Source: Opisthorchis felineus
Taxonomy: Eukaryota; Platyhelminthes; Trematoda; Opisthorchiida; Opisthorchiidae
Reading direction: 5' to 3'
DNA length: 64,000 bases
Assembly (NCBI GenBank): GCA_004794785.1
Contig: SJOL01004570.1
Location: 144,385-208,384, forward strand
Part shown: positions 11,028 through 22,621 of the stretch, piece after piece
How the letters are laid out: each line of letters opens with the position of its first letter
Numbering within the stretch: the first letter of the stretch is position 1
Notes under the pieces: generated by a model
Seen by the model: the letters and a program-made list of their open reading frames with translations, nothing else
Database searches by the model: none
Told to the model about the DNA's origin: nothing
Translations under genes and position numbers: made by a program

Positions 11028-12119
11028 AGGATTTCTGTAGCACTGATACATCTGTCTGGTTAGTTGAGGCGGCATGTAGACTCTATCTTTCCTTTCATCA
11101 AAAACCCCTCTTATTTTTCATTCGGAGTGCATATTGGAATGGATCAATGCCTGCAGCCAAACGCTCTGCAGACTACATAAAAGTATTTCAGAAATTATTA
11201 AAATTACTGAAATTTTTAAAAAATCTACTGGCGTCCATTATCATTTTCATCAACCAAGCCAACACAGAATCCGAGCGGTAAGGGCGCACACGTAGTTCCG
11301 GAATGTCAACAGATATTACACCGGCGAAACTTTACTTCGTTTACTCATCTAGTGATGGACTGTTGGCTCCCACATGACATTTGGTACGACATTTGGTACC
11401 TTAAATGTGCCAAATCTGGTATGACGGGGAATTACGTTTTGGCCACCGACAAACGAGCATTTTGTCTTGCTTGACAGCCAGTTCAATACCAGTTTTGAGT
11501 AAGCAACCTGACTGATCTAAATTGCACCCGACATATAATAACTGCGCCACCAAATACGAGAGCAAGCTATTTTGAAGACCTTTCTTATCACGAGAGCTAG
11601 CGCATTCAGCTGCTTGAATTTCGCACATGAATATCATTTTATTGGCTCACTGATAAAGAATAAAAAGACTGCGAACTGAGACTGCAACAAAATGAAGCAG
11701 ACCAATCATGCACATGAGATCGAAAGTGAACGTTTAATCAAACTGCTGTTTCAATCACTTGTGAATCTCTCAGCTTCTGAGGACCACGCCTACCTGATGA
11801 GCTCTTGACATACTAAAACCCCGTTGTGACCTGTCTGGAAATTTTCAGCAATCATACCATGCCAATTATGTCAAAAGTAAGGGAGGCTTTATTGAATTTC
11901 CTCGCAGCGGAATTGCTAGGCAACATGAGTGCTGCATATTATGCGGAAGAGTATGAATATATTACTGACTATGTTGGACTTCATCGCGTCTCTAGCTACA
12001 GCAACTTTATCATGCACACCAACTCAGAAGTGAATATTGGATCAATCACTATTCAAGACAGACTGATTTGCTCGGACTACGTTGACAGAAGGCATCTCAA
12101 AACAGGACTGAACCGCTAG
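11028..12119 (+). CDS. Candidate two-exon gene, function unknown
   Basis: Exon 1 (11028-11277) follows a pyrimidine-containing TTGTTCAACTCAG acceptor, stays open for about 83 codons and ends at CGAGCG|GTAAGG. Exon 2 (11849-12119) follows GGAAATTTTCAG, completes the split codon (CG|C) in phase, stays open for 90 codons and ends in TAG. The exon 2 product contains an acidic, tyrosine-rich helix-like stretch (AYYAEEYEYITDY). The exon 1 product ends in a lysine/leucine-rich helix. No domain is recognised and the 5' end is not found. The exon 2 acceptor lies inside a family A repeat fragment, so if real it is an exonisation event. Open frames of this length also arise by chance. Confidence 0.25.
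11786..11860 (+). repeat. Family A fragment with hammerhead relic
   Basis: Only the ribozyme part of family A is present. GCCTAC and an intact CTGATGA sit at 11788-11800 and GTGACC (distal stem I) at 11826-11831. Between them stem II has lost its complement and GAAA has become TAAAA, so the motif is inactive. It belongs with the copy at 53774 in a subfamily with GCCTAC rather than GCCAAC before the core. The tail GGAAATTTTCAG is the family A 3' flank. Confidence 0.6.
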
Positions 12120-14239
12120 TGGAATGTCTGAGTGTATCACAGAAACAAAGGGAAACAAATTCTACTGAGCTGTTACAGCCATGTTGTCTTCTCCACTCAA
12201 AACAGGCTCCCATAATCTTACCATCATTCTACAGATTAAGTCAGTTTAAAAATCTTTATAAAAAAGCTACCAGATAAAATTAAATAAACACAGTAGTTTT
12301 CATGCGAACAATCGAAAGATAAGCTTGTCAGCAATTTTGGGTAACATATCTAGTTTCCGGGTGACAAAGGTACCCAAAACTTCGATTAAAACTCCCATTG
12401 CTAAACGCAAGCTACTTGTAAGGTGCTTCGGAAAAAAAATTCAGCTTGGGGCCAATTTGGCCCAGTTTCATAACGGCCAACAATCGATCTGTGAATCACA
12501 ACTACTTGTACTTATGTACGTTCAACAGTTTAGTACGTCCCAGAGATTTTAAGTCACTTTGAAATCTGGGTAGTCCAGTTGGATATTATCACATCGTAAA
12601 AGACCGAGTCCGCTCTTCATGGTTATCTGATGTGCAAGTCACGCTTCCTTCCTAGTGGCAGAAACGACCATCAAAATCTTTGATTCCGCTGCCTGGATGT
12701 AGACATTAGAATCCTATTTACCGTCTTGTCTGCTAAATCCTCATCCAAAAAAAATGTTTGAAGTTATTTTTCACGAGGCCTTCACCTAGGTTAAGACGAA
12801 TTTAACTCCTTTTCGGATGCCCGCATATCTGGGAGGAAACCTGTAACCAGTCGACTTTGTACGTTGAGGACAGTGTCGCATACTATACCAGCTAAATAAA
12901 CAAATCAGATTAACTGAATTTTAACCAGCACATGTACATGGGGCACTCAAGAACGAAAACATGGTGTCCCTTCGCAGCCTACCTAATCCATGCAAGAGTG
13001 TTTATACTTGCTTATCAAAAAGCCAGTAGTGAATTTAAACCGGAATATACCCGACCAAATGGGCATTCCTTAATGCAACTGCGTTTTTGGTCTCAACTGA
13101 AACACCTAAATACTTAAACGTCACACCGTGGGCAAAGGTAGCACTTTTATATTGTGACACTGTTGAGTCATACCCAAAGTAAATAACACAATAAAATTCA
13201 GTCCAGTGGCACGACATCATTATTTTCATTTTCTTTCTCTAACCATGTGTGGAAATATCTTTCTCGTTTGCACCTTACTAAGCAGTTTTGATCAGAATAG
13301 CGGTTAATAGGTTTCCTTTTCTTTCATATTATCCGGTTTGATAAAATCTCATTTATGCTGTATTTTGCAATATATTTTGGCTTATATTATTGTTGTTGTG
13401 GAATTAAAAACTAACAGATGAAAGATGAGTATTATGGAAAATACTGGCAATAAAATATTCAGCTGGATGCTTTCTTGTTGTGTCGAAATACGTTTAAATA
13501 ATTCTTAAGTTTAGCTATTTATTATTGTCTTCTATGACATCCAAAAGACATTTGTACAGAAAAATTAACCGACACTTAGCATGTATAACACTGCATAAAC
13601 TGTTTTTTCAGTAGTGTGTTCATTCTTGTTCTTTCAGTAAAAAACAATTTGAATCGTTTGAAATTAATCCGTCTGTAGATCACATTGTGATGTCTCAGGT
13701 CAGCACATACTCTTGGAACGTGGGTCCGCTAACAACTCCTTTGGGAAGTCGTTATTATTTGTCGGGGAGCTGACAACAACCTCAGCCGTTTTTCCAACTT
13801 AGATAACCCATAGCTTTCTTAATGTCGTCGATTCAACAGAAAACGTATTTCTTTCGAAAATATTTACTGCTTGTCATGAAATTTGATCGTAAGAGACATA
13901 AAGGTATTTCTATTTGAAGTGCTGCGTATCTTTTAATTTCGACCACGAACTAAAGTTGGTAAATTAACCAGGCTGGATCGAATATAGCCTGACCGCGACA
14001 GATCTGATTTCCTGCCTAACCTGATGAATGCTGTCAGTTTTCATCTCTTTAACTCTTCGTTATACACTAATTTTTAGTAACGAGATCTGTCAAGATTGAT
14101 CTCCATGCAATTTCCTAGTCACGCTTTCATCACTCACAGTCGATGTTGTTTGATAAGGGCTTGTGTGAATACGTATTTATTCTGCTGTATTGTCTCCGAC
14201 GACACAGCAACACAGATGGGTTTAGGCAATGTTGTAGAA
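12120..14239. other. No supported gene
   Basis: AT-rich sequence with AATAAA-like strings near 12284, 12894 and 13450 but no matching terminal exon. I see no recognised repeat. Short frames at 12325-12552 and 12932-13117 are unsupported. Confidence 0.45.
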
Positions 14240-14345
14240 TATAGGTAGTTCACCCACTCAACCCCGCACTGACGACGTCATCTCGATTGGTGATGAAACG
14301 TTTGCAATCCAACTGCCAAGCTAGGCGAACAGACCAACACACACT
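14240..14345 (+). repeat. Family B repeat copy 2
   Basis: The block from TTCACCCACTCAAC through CAACTGCCAAGCTAGGCGAAC matches 1440-1530 at most positions and is open in the corresponding frame (MKRLQ, NCQARRT). It carries the best preserved family B hammerhead-like motif, listed separately. Confidence 0.6.
14266..14305 (+). ncRNA. Hammerhead-like ribozyme motif, family B copy 2
   Basis: Stem I is GCA (14266-14268) with TGC (14303-14305), all three pairs intact. Core strand one is CTGACGA. Stem II is GTCATC with GGTGAT, six pairs including two G-U, closed by TCGATT. Core strand two is GAA, helix III is the palindrome ACGT, and H17 is T. One extra C lies between A9 and stem II, where a standard hammerhead has none, so cleavage is uncertain. 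The very short helix III is what type I hammerheads of Penelope-like elements and retrozymes show, and these are thought to act as dimers. Known biology and the pairing agree; activity is inference. Confidence 0.5.
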
Positions 14346-14992
14346 CTGGTTTAATTTTTGGTGATTCCGTTGCTGAAAGTTCTCAGGTGCTGTTCAGCTA
14401 AAGGGTTATATTTGCCCTTGACTTTGCAACGAATAATGTGCACATGTTTTACTGGGCATTCTATATTTCCGTAAAAAACCTTAAAAGGAGCTTGTACAAA
14501 TCATACATTGAGGTTAAAGACAGTTTTTGTCACAAGTCTTCTTAAGGACTGTTATTGAATGCATCTTGCGACTAATGAACGAAAGCACAAGAAATCATAT
14601 AAAAAATGATAGAAAAATGCTTATCCGGAGCAGTTTGTGTGTTTGCATTTTAGCTAACATCTGTTAGTTTAGGAAACAATCCCAACAGCCGCAAAAAGTC
14701 TCGTAGGCATTCAGTTTTCGTTTAAAAGCCACAAGGCTACGGAAATGTGACATTTTAGCTTTCGAAATCGATATCCTCGTGATTACTGCATGCTCCTGGA
14801 TGGGAGTGATTTCAGTTTTCTTTCACTTCGGATAAAAATTGATCAAACGTTTCCTTGCTCAACAACCCGATCAAGTGTACAGTGCGGTACAAATATTTTG
14901 TTGGAAGACTGAGTAGATCTTTTCACACTGCCACTGTACGTAGCTCGTGGCGCTATATCCTGTCCAAGGGCGATTTAATCACGCTGCTACTC

Positions 14993-15175
14993 AACCACTC
15001 GTGGCCTAAAGGTTGTGTTCAAACCACTAACCACGAAGTCGCGGTTTCGAGACTCCCTGGAGCTTCGTGAGATGCGCACAGCTGATGATTCTCAACAGGG
15101 GTGAAACAGCTGTACGGTGCTCCCGGCTTTTCGGCATAGATTGGCTACATTTACCGGACGAATTGCTCATTTAAA
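14993..15175 (+). mobile_element. Family C SINE: pol III boxes plus hammerhead, copy 1
   Basis: Box A TGGCCTAAAGG at 15002-15012 fits the TRGYNNANNGG consensus. A box B of the form GGTTTCGAGACTCC lies at 15043-15056. A hammerhead follows at 15076-15120 and then a tail with CGGCATAGATTGGC. This order is that of the schistosome Sm-alpha SINE. Three other copies in the window share both the box region and the tail, which is what identifies the unit as a repeat. It has no coding capacity and would depend on another element for retrotransposition. Exact ends are uncertain because I saw no clear target-site duplication. Confidence 0.65.
15076..15120 (+). ncRNA. Type I hammerhead ribozyme of family C SINE, copy 1
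   Basis: Stem I is GCACAG with CGGTGC: five pairs around one A-G mismatch. Core strand one is an intact CTGATGA. Stem II is TTCTC-AACA-GGGGT, four pairs with the closing pair mismatched. Core strand two is GAA. Helix III is AC/GT closed by the palindromic loop AGCT, and the cleavage triplet is GTA. The 13-odd conserved core positions are present, so this is the best preserved family C ribozyme here. The weak closing pair of stem II may reduce activity. The palindromic loop would allow two molecules to pair through helix III. Confidence 0.7.
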
Positions 15176-17518
15176 TGTTCACTGTTCATTTCGTATGACA
15201 GTGAAATTCCTCCAAGTGATTATTACATTACCAAATTGCCTAGTTCCCTCAGCGCTGCTGGCATGCTGTAAGCTCCTGAATTGGTGGCTGACATTCATAG
15301 GCGTTCATGTCTTTTGAATGTCCTACTCTTTCCTGCGCACAATATCGTCCTGAGAAGAGGAAAATGCGGAGAATGATAATAACGAGCCTTTTTTGGTTTG
15401 CAACTCTTGTGAAATCTCGACATTAACTTATACCTAACGGGAGGCATTTTTCCGTAATCTCCAAAGGAATGATTCCTGCCTGAAGAGGTCCCTGTTAGGA
15501 GCATTACTGTCCTGGTTGTACTGTCCACATAATACACACAAGATGAGACAGCATTTACACTGTTCATTAGGGGCTAAGATATTTTTGAGAAACATCCTGT
15601 TATAGGATGGAATCGGCCGAGATAATATTGCCCAAAATTCTCTAGTTTCGCATCAACCAGTCCTGACTCAAATAACGGCGTATACAGCGTCCCTCTGTTA
15701 GCACATTACTGTTCTATTGACAACGGCAGAAAATAACTGGTTTGATTTCCTGTCATAAGGATGATAAACAGCAAGCCGAGCATATCACACGACTGCGTTG
15801 TGCCATATGGTTTGAGCACTTGAAAATGCTCGGAACACCCTCACAACTCATCCATCTGTTATCCTTATGGGTGATCAGTAGACTGGCGACCTGTAGGGCT
15901 CTCAACTTGACCTTATTCTCTAAGACCGCTGCAGAAGCGGTCACAAATCCTGTCTATGTCGCCCGCGGGACAATGCGTGACTCATTCTTGGTGAATGTGG
16001 TGGAGTCGGAGAACGGGCATGTGTTTTCTTCCCGTTAGTCTCATTTCGAGCGCGAATTTAAGTCATTTCGACACACTCTCCTGTGCAAACAAGATGGCCG
16101 GAAACATGGGAGTGACGAATCGGTCAACATATACGGCTACATACTAGACCGAAACAAGAAACAGAAGGGATGGATTTGGCTCCGAGTGTAACCTGAACGT
16201 TACACAAACCTCCTGTTTGCTCGAGCTCGTCATTCGAAAGAACGCGTTTAGAAGCTTGATTTGAAGTTTTTGTTTGTGTGCGTCTCTGAAAGGCGGAAAG
16301 ATGTTTGCTTGAGTTGTACGAATGGTGGACTCGTTGTTTACTTGTGCGCTGTTGTGGCGATCGAGCAAGTGCCAAATGAATCTATGAATCTTTTTGGTTT
16401 TTAAGCAGAGCGTTTTGCATGTGTGAGCGAACAACCTGCTGCCGGAACCTACTGAAAACCCTTACTTTGTCTTGCAAGCTGCGAAATACGATTGCTGAGG
16501 TTAAGCAGTCGTTTTTACTGTGCCCTTTAACATACATTTCTCATTCCATTACTGATCTACTGGCAAAGAAATGGAATAGTTCTGGTATTCTTGCTTGACA
16601 ATCTAGCCCCTGCAATCGATCAACCGCCACGCTACAGACGCTACAATGGTGACACTTCTATCAGCCCTGACTCACCCACCACCATATAAAAGCACTTTCA
16701 CTTTTTTACATGGGCACATTCAGTAAATCAGTTTACTGAAGAAATTTGGACCAACGAGGTTGAATTGACTCGGTGATCCGACGCACTCTCTAGTGTTGGG
16801 TAAACCTAGTACAAACTTGGTCATGTGATTTAAACGAAACTTGAAAGATCAAGCGTGACAAGGTATGCACCGACAGCGCCACCGTCGACAAGCCCAGCTT
16901 TGCCGATTACTCAATCGACTTAGCACAAGGACAACAGGATGATTGTAACTGAATAACAGCCAGCTACTGGAGATGAAATTCGGTCGAATTCATCGCCGTT
17001 TGTCCGTTCAGTGCAATCGCAATCCGGTATAACTTTGAAGTCAGCTTGTAATTTTGTAAGAGCAGCATAGTAAAGGAAGTGCGTAACTCGCTCAGTTTTT
17101 CGTGGATAGTATTGCGCTGCCTTGGTCTGTGTTATTACCTAATGTCAGTTTTTAATTCCAATGGGAACTCTCTTCTACTGACTTATCTTTATCTGCTGAG
17201 GTGATCAAGGCATTCAAGTGATCACAAGCGAAGAAAATTTGTGTTCCAAATGCCACATCACTGGAAGGGATTGGGTACCACATCAGCCTCATCATAAGCA
17301 TGCTTCACTACCCAGGAAAGGCTGTTTTCTTAATTTTTTGAAAGCAGCGGCTTGACAAAGGAAAATTCGAATTTAGAGTACTCTGCTTTTGGAATCCTTC
17401 AGGTGCGAATTCTCCATCGTAATTCATGACAAATTCAGTCAACTGTTATTCCATTAAACTGGATCCAATCTACACGCACACACAAGTAAAGGAGTAAAGG
17501 ACCTTCGAACCAAGAGTT
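15176..17518. other. No supported gene
   Basis: Short frames on both strands are unrecognised. A 35-bp stretch around 15485-15515 is loosely repeated at 15688-15720 (GTCCCT, GTTAG, CATTACTGT). No exon chain could be built. Confidence 0.45.
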
Positions 17519-17646
17519 ACACGAATATGATACAAAGGCGGTGGGCAACCCACAGATAATAACAGTAAGTTGTAATACCCAGAAAATGCTTTGGCTACCA
17601 ATCAGTGTGAGTCTGTCCAAACGTGTGGGGCAAGTTACCCATCAAG
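17519..17646 (+). repeat. Family D repeat, copy 1
   Basis: About 128 bp from ACACGAATATGATACAAAGG to CCCATCAAGC recur at 20157-20286 in the same orientation with scattered substitutions and one or two small indels. It contains no open frame shared by both copies and no RNA signal that I recognise. Confidence 0.85.
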
Positions 17647-19960
17647 CTGATCGTACAACCAACTTCTTTACCTGTAATTGGCTCGGTTAAACTCCAATCA
17701 GGTGGCAGCACTGCGCGAGTTTTCCGGCTATCCACCTGTTTTGGAGCAGGGAGAACCTGTTTCCAGTACTGTTCGGCGTTCAAAGATAGGCCGCAGTTTT
17801 CTTTGTATAGTCCCTTCCATGACCCATGCAACACAGCAGACGTTGAATCTTTCCGTCTTTGGTGGTTTGAGGTCTGGATGGCGACATCGGTTAGTGCATC
17901 TGCTTTCGGTTGACCAGCACACGGAGGGCATGCTGACAATGACGTGGGGAAACAGGTTTTTACGTTTGTGGAATTTTCTTTGATCCTAGAGATCAAGAAG
18001 TGACAGGACTTTCTCTGGTATCATGATGCCAGATTGATGCCAGAGTTAGGTTACCAACCGGTGCAATTCACGGTTTGTTTTGATCAGGCGCTATGGTCGT
18101 CATTCAGACGAATGTTGAACTGTTTGATCGATGGTTTGGTCGGGGCTACTAGATGATGATTCGTCTAGGTGTGTGTGTGCGGTTTTGATAATGATAACCA
18201 ATCTACTGGGAAAATATTGATCCGCTCTCACGAACAGTGCGGTTTGCGTACTACAAGTCAGATATGACTTGCCAATCGGGCACCAGAGTAACTGTGATTC
18301 TTGTTAGGACCAGCGGGCATCGGAAGTCTTCAGTCGTCCAAGCTCATTTGCATTATGCTGCACGGGGTGTGCGTGTCGACGGTGTTCACTCGGTCCAATC
18401 CACCGGAAACAGGCGGGAACAATAAGCACAGACCAACTGAGCAACCACGTTCGTATCAACACTTTCGTGGAAGTGAACTCGACGGTGGGTTACGAAGTCA
18501 GTTTTTGATTAACAACACTTGCCACAGGCCTCACACGTGAGGCCAACGAGTCTCTCCTGTGTATTAGTTGGAATTGGTGCAGAGGCACCAACTGGATCGT
18601 ATTGTTCGCTGTCGATATAAACCTGTACGATGAAACCAAACAAAGTGGTTGGCCCCGATCTGGGATTGCTGAAGTCTCAGCCCCCCCAGACTGATATCCG
18701 GTTCACCCATTCAGCACCACGAGGAGGTGTTTCAGCGCGTCGACTTACTTACTTGCTTGATCAATTAATTTAGTACTTCCCTGATTGATCATATGCTTAC
18801 CAATGAGCTATCTCCAGACCAGAGTGTGATGAGTTGGGGGAGTTTTGGCGGCATGAGTTACTGATGAAATAAAAGGGGATGCAAGGCGATTGTATTAAAC
18901 TAAATTTCGGCTAATGTCATCTTATGAAGCCGCTGCTGAAAAAAATATTTTGAAGCTAGAGTTTCTATAAACTCCTCTGTCAGGTCCATCACTTAGGCCA
19001 TCATTTGGGAGCCAATCTATGAAGGTCTCCAGCCCTATTTTCTCACGATGTCACGTCTGAATTGCGAGTCAAGTGAAAAGAACGCTTTACGCAGGGGAGA
19101 GGATGTGTAGACTTATTAGCACACAGGTAGCCAATTAATTACAGTTTACATGCCAACAGAACCAAGAACAACAAAACAGTAGGTTCACATTCATTTGAAA
19201 GGATGGATTCTCCAGTTTGAGGAATGGTGACTATCACCTGTCAGGTTGGTTATGTGAACGTTTGTAGGCCCGACCATAGCGCACTCACAACTAACGTTCT
19301 TATCTGGAATGGAATTGCGAACTAGTGCCTTTTAAATAGGTTTCAAAAACTAGTGTAACTGATTGGATGTCCCAAGAAAAGGTAAGCAAAACCTGGCATG
19401 CTTATTTCGATCATCTCACCAAGTGAAAATATACCAAGGGAGTTCTCTTTCTAATGTAATTCACCATTCAATATAATTACATTTGAAATGATATCTACGC
19501 AGCGCGAAGATTCATGTGAATTATAAGAAATCTTACCAGTGTCGACATCTCCTGTGGAGACCTACTCAGGTTCGAATCGCTCACTACAATTGTCTGTGTA
19601 GGGAAACCCTATTAGCCGCTAAACGAATCTCTGCAAATTCAGCGCATTTGAAATCAAGATTGTCAGGCAAATTCACGATTTCCATAGCATTGCAAGTTCA
19701 TTGGCTTGCATGAAAGTTAGCTCGCTGAAGCTCGCTCTGTCTCCAAAAGTAGCCCCGAAATGAGCTGATTAGTTCTCGTGTGTTTTCAATCGAGGTGACA
19801 TCATCAGTGTGATGTGATCAACCGCGTACAGTTCTCGTATGTTCTTAACTAATTTTTCTCTGGTCAAGTCAGGTGAAACCTTTTGTCTACGGGCGTACTT
19901 TTCGTCCGTCATTTTCCAACGATCCACACGAAGCAACTCTCATCCCACGCATTTTTTGCA
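17647..19960. other. No firm gene; possible minus-strand exon
   Basis: Open frames at 17595-17996 overlap on both strands and are unrecognised. At 19537-19593 on the minus strand a good acceptor (TTTCCCTACACAG) and a CTG|GTAAGA donor bracket 19 open codons in phase 0, a possible exon with no partner found. Nothing else is supported. Confidence 0.3.
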
Positions 19961-20154
19961 TAACGACCGGCCTCGAAAAGTGCTTATCTTCCTGAAAGAT
20001 TCAACTGCACTGACTTGGAAAACCTAACCATACCGTGGACGACTTCCACGCATCCAGCACATGGTGAACGCGGCCCAGAGTGGGATTCCAAACCAAGTGA
20101 TATTCCACCAAGATGGTACCACCTAACTTAAAGAAACATCCTTATCGCTATTAC
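19961..20154 (+). repeat. Local duplication, left copy
   Basis: 19961-20079 and 20133-20154 match 20287-20425 in direct orientation. The 53 bp between them (20080-20132) are missing from the right copy. Together with the family D insert, this is a small segmental duplication with an insertion between the two copies. Confidence 0.85.
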
Positions 20155-20156
20155 AC

Positions 20157-20286
20157 ACACGAATATGATACAAAGGCGATGGGCAACCCACAGATAATAA
20201 TATTAAGTTGTACTACCCACAAAGTGCGTTGGCTAAGAACCAGTGTGAGTCTGTCCAAAAGTGTGGGGCAAACTACCCATCAAGCG
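20157..20286 (+). repeat. Family D repeat, copy 2
   Basis: Close relative of 17519-17646. It sits exactly between the two copies of the local duplication, which suggests it was inserted at or carried by the duplication junction. Confidence 0.85.
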
Positions 20287-20425
20287 TAACGACTGGCCTC
20301 GAAAAGTGCTTATCCTCCTAAAAGACTCAACAGCACTGGCTTGGAAAACCTAACCATACCATGGACGACTTTCACGCATCCAGCACACAGTGAATGCGAC
20401 CCAGAAACATCCTTATCGCCATTAC
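20287..20425 (+). repeat. Local duplication, right copy
   Basis: Direct repeat of 19961-20154, lacking an internal 53 bp. Identity is high by eye, which suggests a fairly recent event. Confidence 0.85.
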
Positions 20426-22541
20426 AACTTCTGTGGTGCAACCGCAAACAAGTCTGCTTCGTTGGCCTGTTCACTTTTTTTATGATACTACCCGTTTGAA
20501 CACCCGCTGCTCTGCGCAGTAGATGGATTAATTATTTTCTTAAGTTTAGCACGTCCGTGGGTATGCCATTGCGGTCAAATTGATTGATAAGGGATGAGTT
20601 TGTCGAGTAAACTCTCAGAAGCCTGCTCTGGCCCACGAATAAAAATGTTTCCCTATCACTAAATTGCTAGCGTCACCCAGTGTTATATCACACTTTTTCA
20701 TGATACTGTCCCAATGTTCTTTAAATGTACTGCGTTTTACCAGTTTCTGGTTCTCTTCGACATTTTGAACAGGCCAAAATATGTCCGTCATCTTAAATAC
20801 GAGTCTTATGCTAACAAGGCTGCTGGAGTTGGAGGAAGTGGAGGAATCTGTTGTTTGCACAAATCGAAGACAATTTAATAACATGACAATTTAATTGCGT
20901 TTTCAGTGTTTGTAAGATAATAATCCACCCTATTCTATCTTTGAAATTTCCTGCATGACAGTTAGGCAATCAGGATCAGGTCCGGTTCCAGCCGCAGCCT
21001 TACAGGGAAGCGAAAGAACATCTGATGTGTTGGTGCATCGGAACCAAGCACTGTGTTTGTTGCAAGGTTAAATATAATCATTTTTAGCTGAAGCCACTTT
21101 TTGCTGTATGTGGAATGACACTTGACCACATAAACAACCCTCACTTATACAGGGATTCGTAGGTGCAACCGACTTGAGGAAATTCAATTTCCAGTTTACT
21201 TTATCAACCCATATTGTAGGCTTTCCCAATACATAACACTGAGTCGCTTACTCAGTATGGTTTGTAAGCCACTTGAAAACTTAACAATGATAGGTTTGTT
21301 GACACTGTTTCCGCCTAACAAGCCCAAGGCTTTTGTTTTCCGGTAACTGACTTCCATGGTGATGTTACTGCAGAAACCTGGCGCGCGAAGCAAGTTTTCT
21401 AGCGCAATGATAACTGGTGTCACTGAGTTTTCTCATCCAAGGTTGTTCATGCGCGACTTGACCACTGTGAACTGACAGGGTTATTAAATGGTATCTCAAA
21501 CTCAGCACATGGCAGAATTACAGGTGCAATCACATAATCAATATTCCTACCATAATTATCAGTGACTTCACGGAATCGATACTGTGGATGATATGGACAC
21601 AAATAGCAGAAAATGCCTTAAATCACTCGTCCGGAAGTAATCAACTTGTCACACGGTAGTGTAAGTTAGAGTGACGCATTAAATTTCAAGTGAATCCAAC
21701 TAAATCTACAAAAATTTGCAAGTTGGGTTTCGAAAATCGATATAGGGTGAAACTATGTAAAGAGCGCCCCAAAGAAAAATGCCACTTATTCGCTGTCCAG
21801 AAGACACTCCGCGGAGTAGCGTCTAACTAAATCAAGATACACAGAGATATAAGTATCTGGAAGAATCAGGCTATTTTTTTATTCGTCCAACAGTATTTAA
21901 TCTAGCGTAGATTGCAGAACTATGGAACTTGGAGTCAAGAGCTATGAGTTTTGTTGCCCGAGAATCTAATTGTCAAAAGTACTACTCTCCTATGTTATAG
22001 TTTGTGAGATTTAGTGGACTAGGCGTATTCCGATCCCACTGGATAGGTTTTCATGAAACTTTCCCCATCAAATATACCACCCTACCACAAATATCATATG
22101 TGTCCAGTTTTCCACCGAAGCGTCCAAAACGGCTCTTACAAACGCAGGGCTCCAAGATTACCACCCCGATTTATCGGTCTGTGCAAATCCACTATATCAC
22201 CGTTGTGGCCATAAATTAGGTTAAGGCTAACTTTGCGTTGCAACTATCGTAGAACCCAGTGGCCCTTTGATACTGACAAGCCACATTTTACTCGGCAGCC
22301 AGGTATGTTTTGTTTGAGCAATTTCAAAACTTGTGTGTTTTCACCGCATTAGTAGAGGGTGACGGTTCAGTACTCACCTGCTAGATCCATAAGTTGGTAG
22401 TTTATCACCATTATCAAATTATGTTACCATGCCTCTTTTTCATTATCAAACTGCACCTGAAAACTTCAAATCAAATCATGTTACTTGTTAGTTTGATGTT
22501 GTGCCAGATAGCTAGATAAAACATCAAAGTAGCTAACTTAC
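20426..22541. other. No supported gene
   Basis: Only short open frames. I recognise no repeat family, RNA gene or paired splice sites. Confidence 0.5.
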
Positions 22542-22621
22542 GAGATATAACTTCTCCCGTTGCCCAAGAAGTGGTACTTTGAGAGAACTGAGTGTTCACT
22601 TTCGAACCAAATTTTACATCC
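22542..22621 (-). CDS. Candidate internal exon, function unknown
   Basis: On the minus strand a long pyrimidine tract (TTGTTCCCTTTTTATTTTTC) ends GTGAG, followed by 80 bases open in one frame and an ATCTC|GTAAGT donor. The 26 residues start DVKFGSK and end GEVIS. They have no recognised domain. Both splice sites are good but no neighbouring exon in matching phase was found, so chance remains possible. Confidence 0.25.

Noticed and set aside
19568..19580. Consensus-like pol III box B (GGTTCGAATC)
   Set aside because: No box A lies at tRNA spacing upstream, and no repeat copy shares the flanks. On the other strand the stretch is part of a possible exon.
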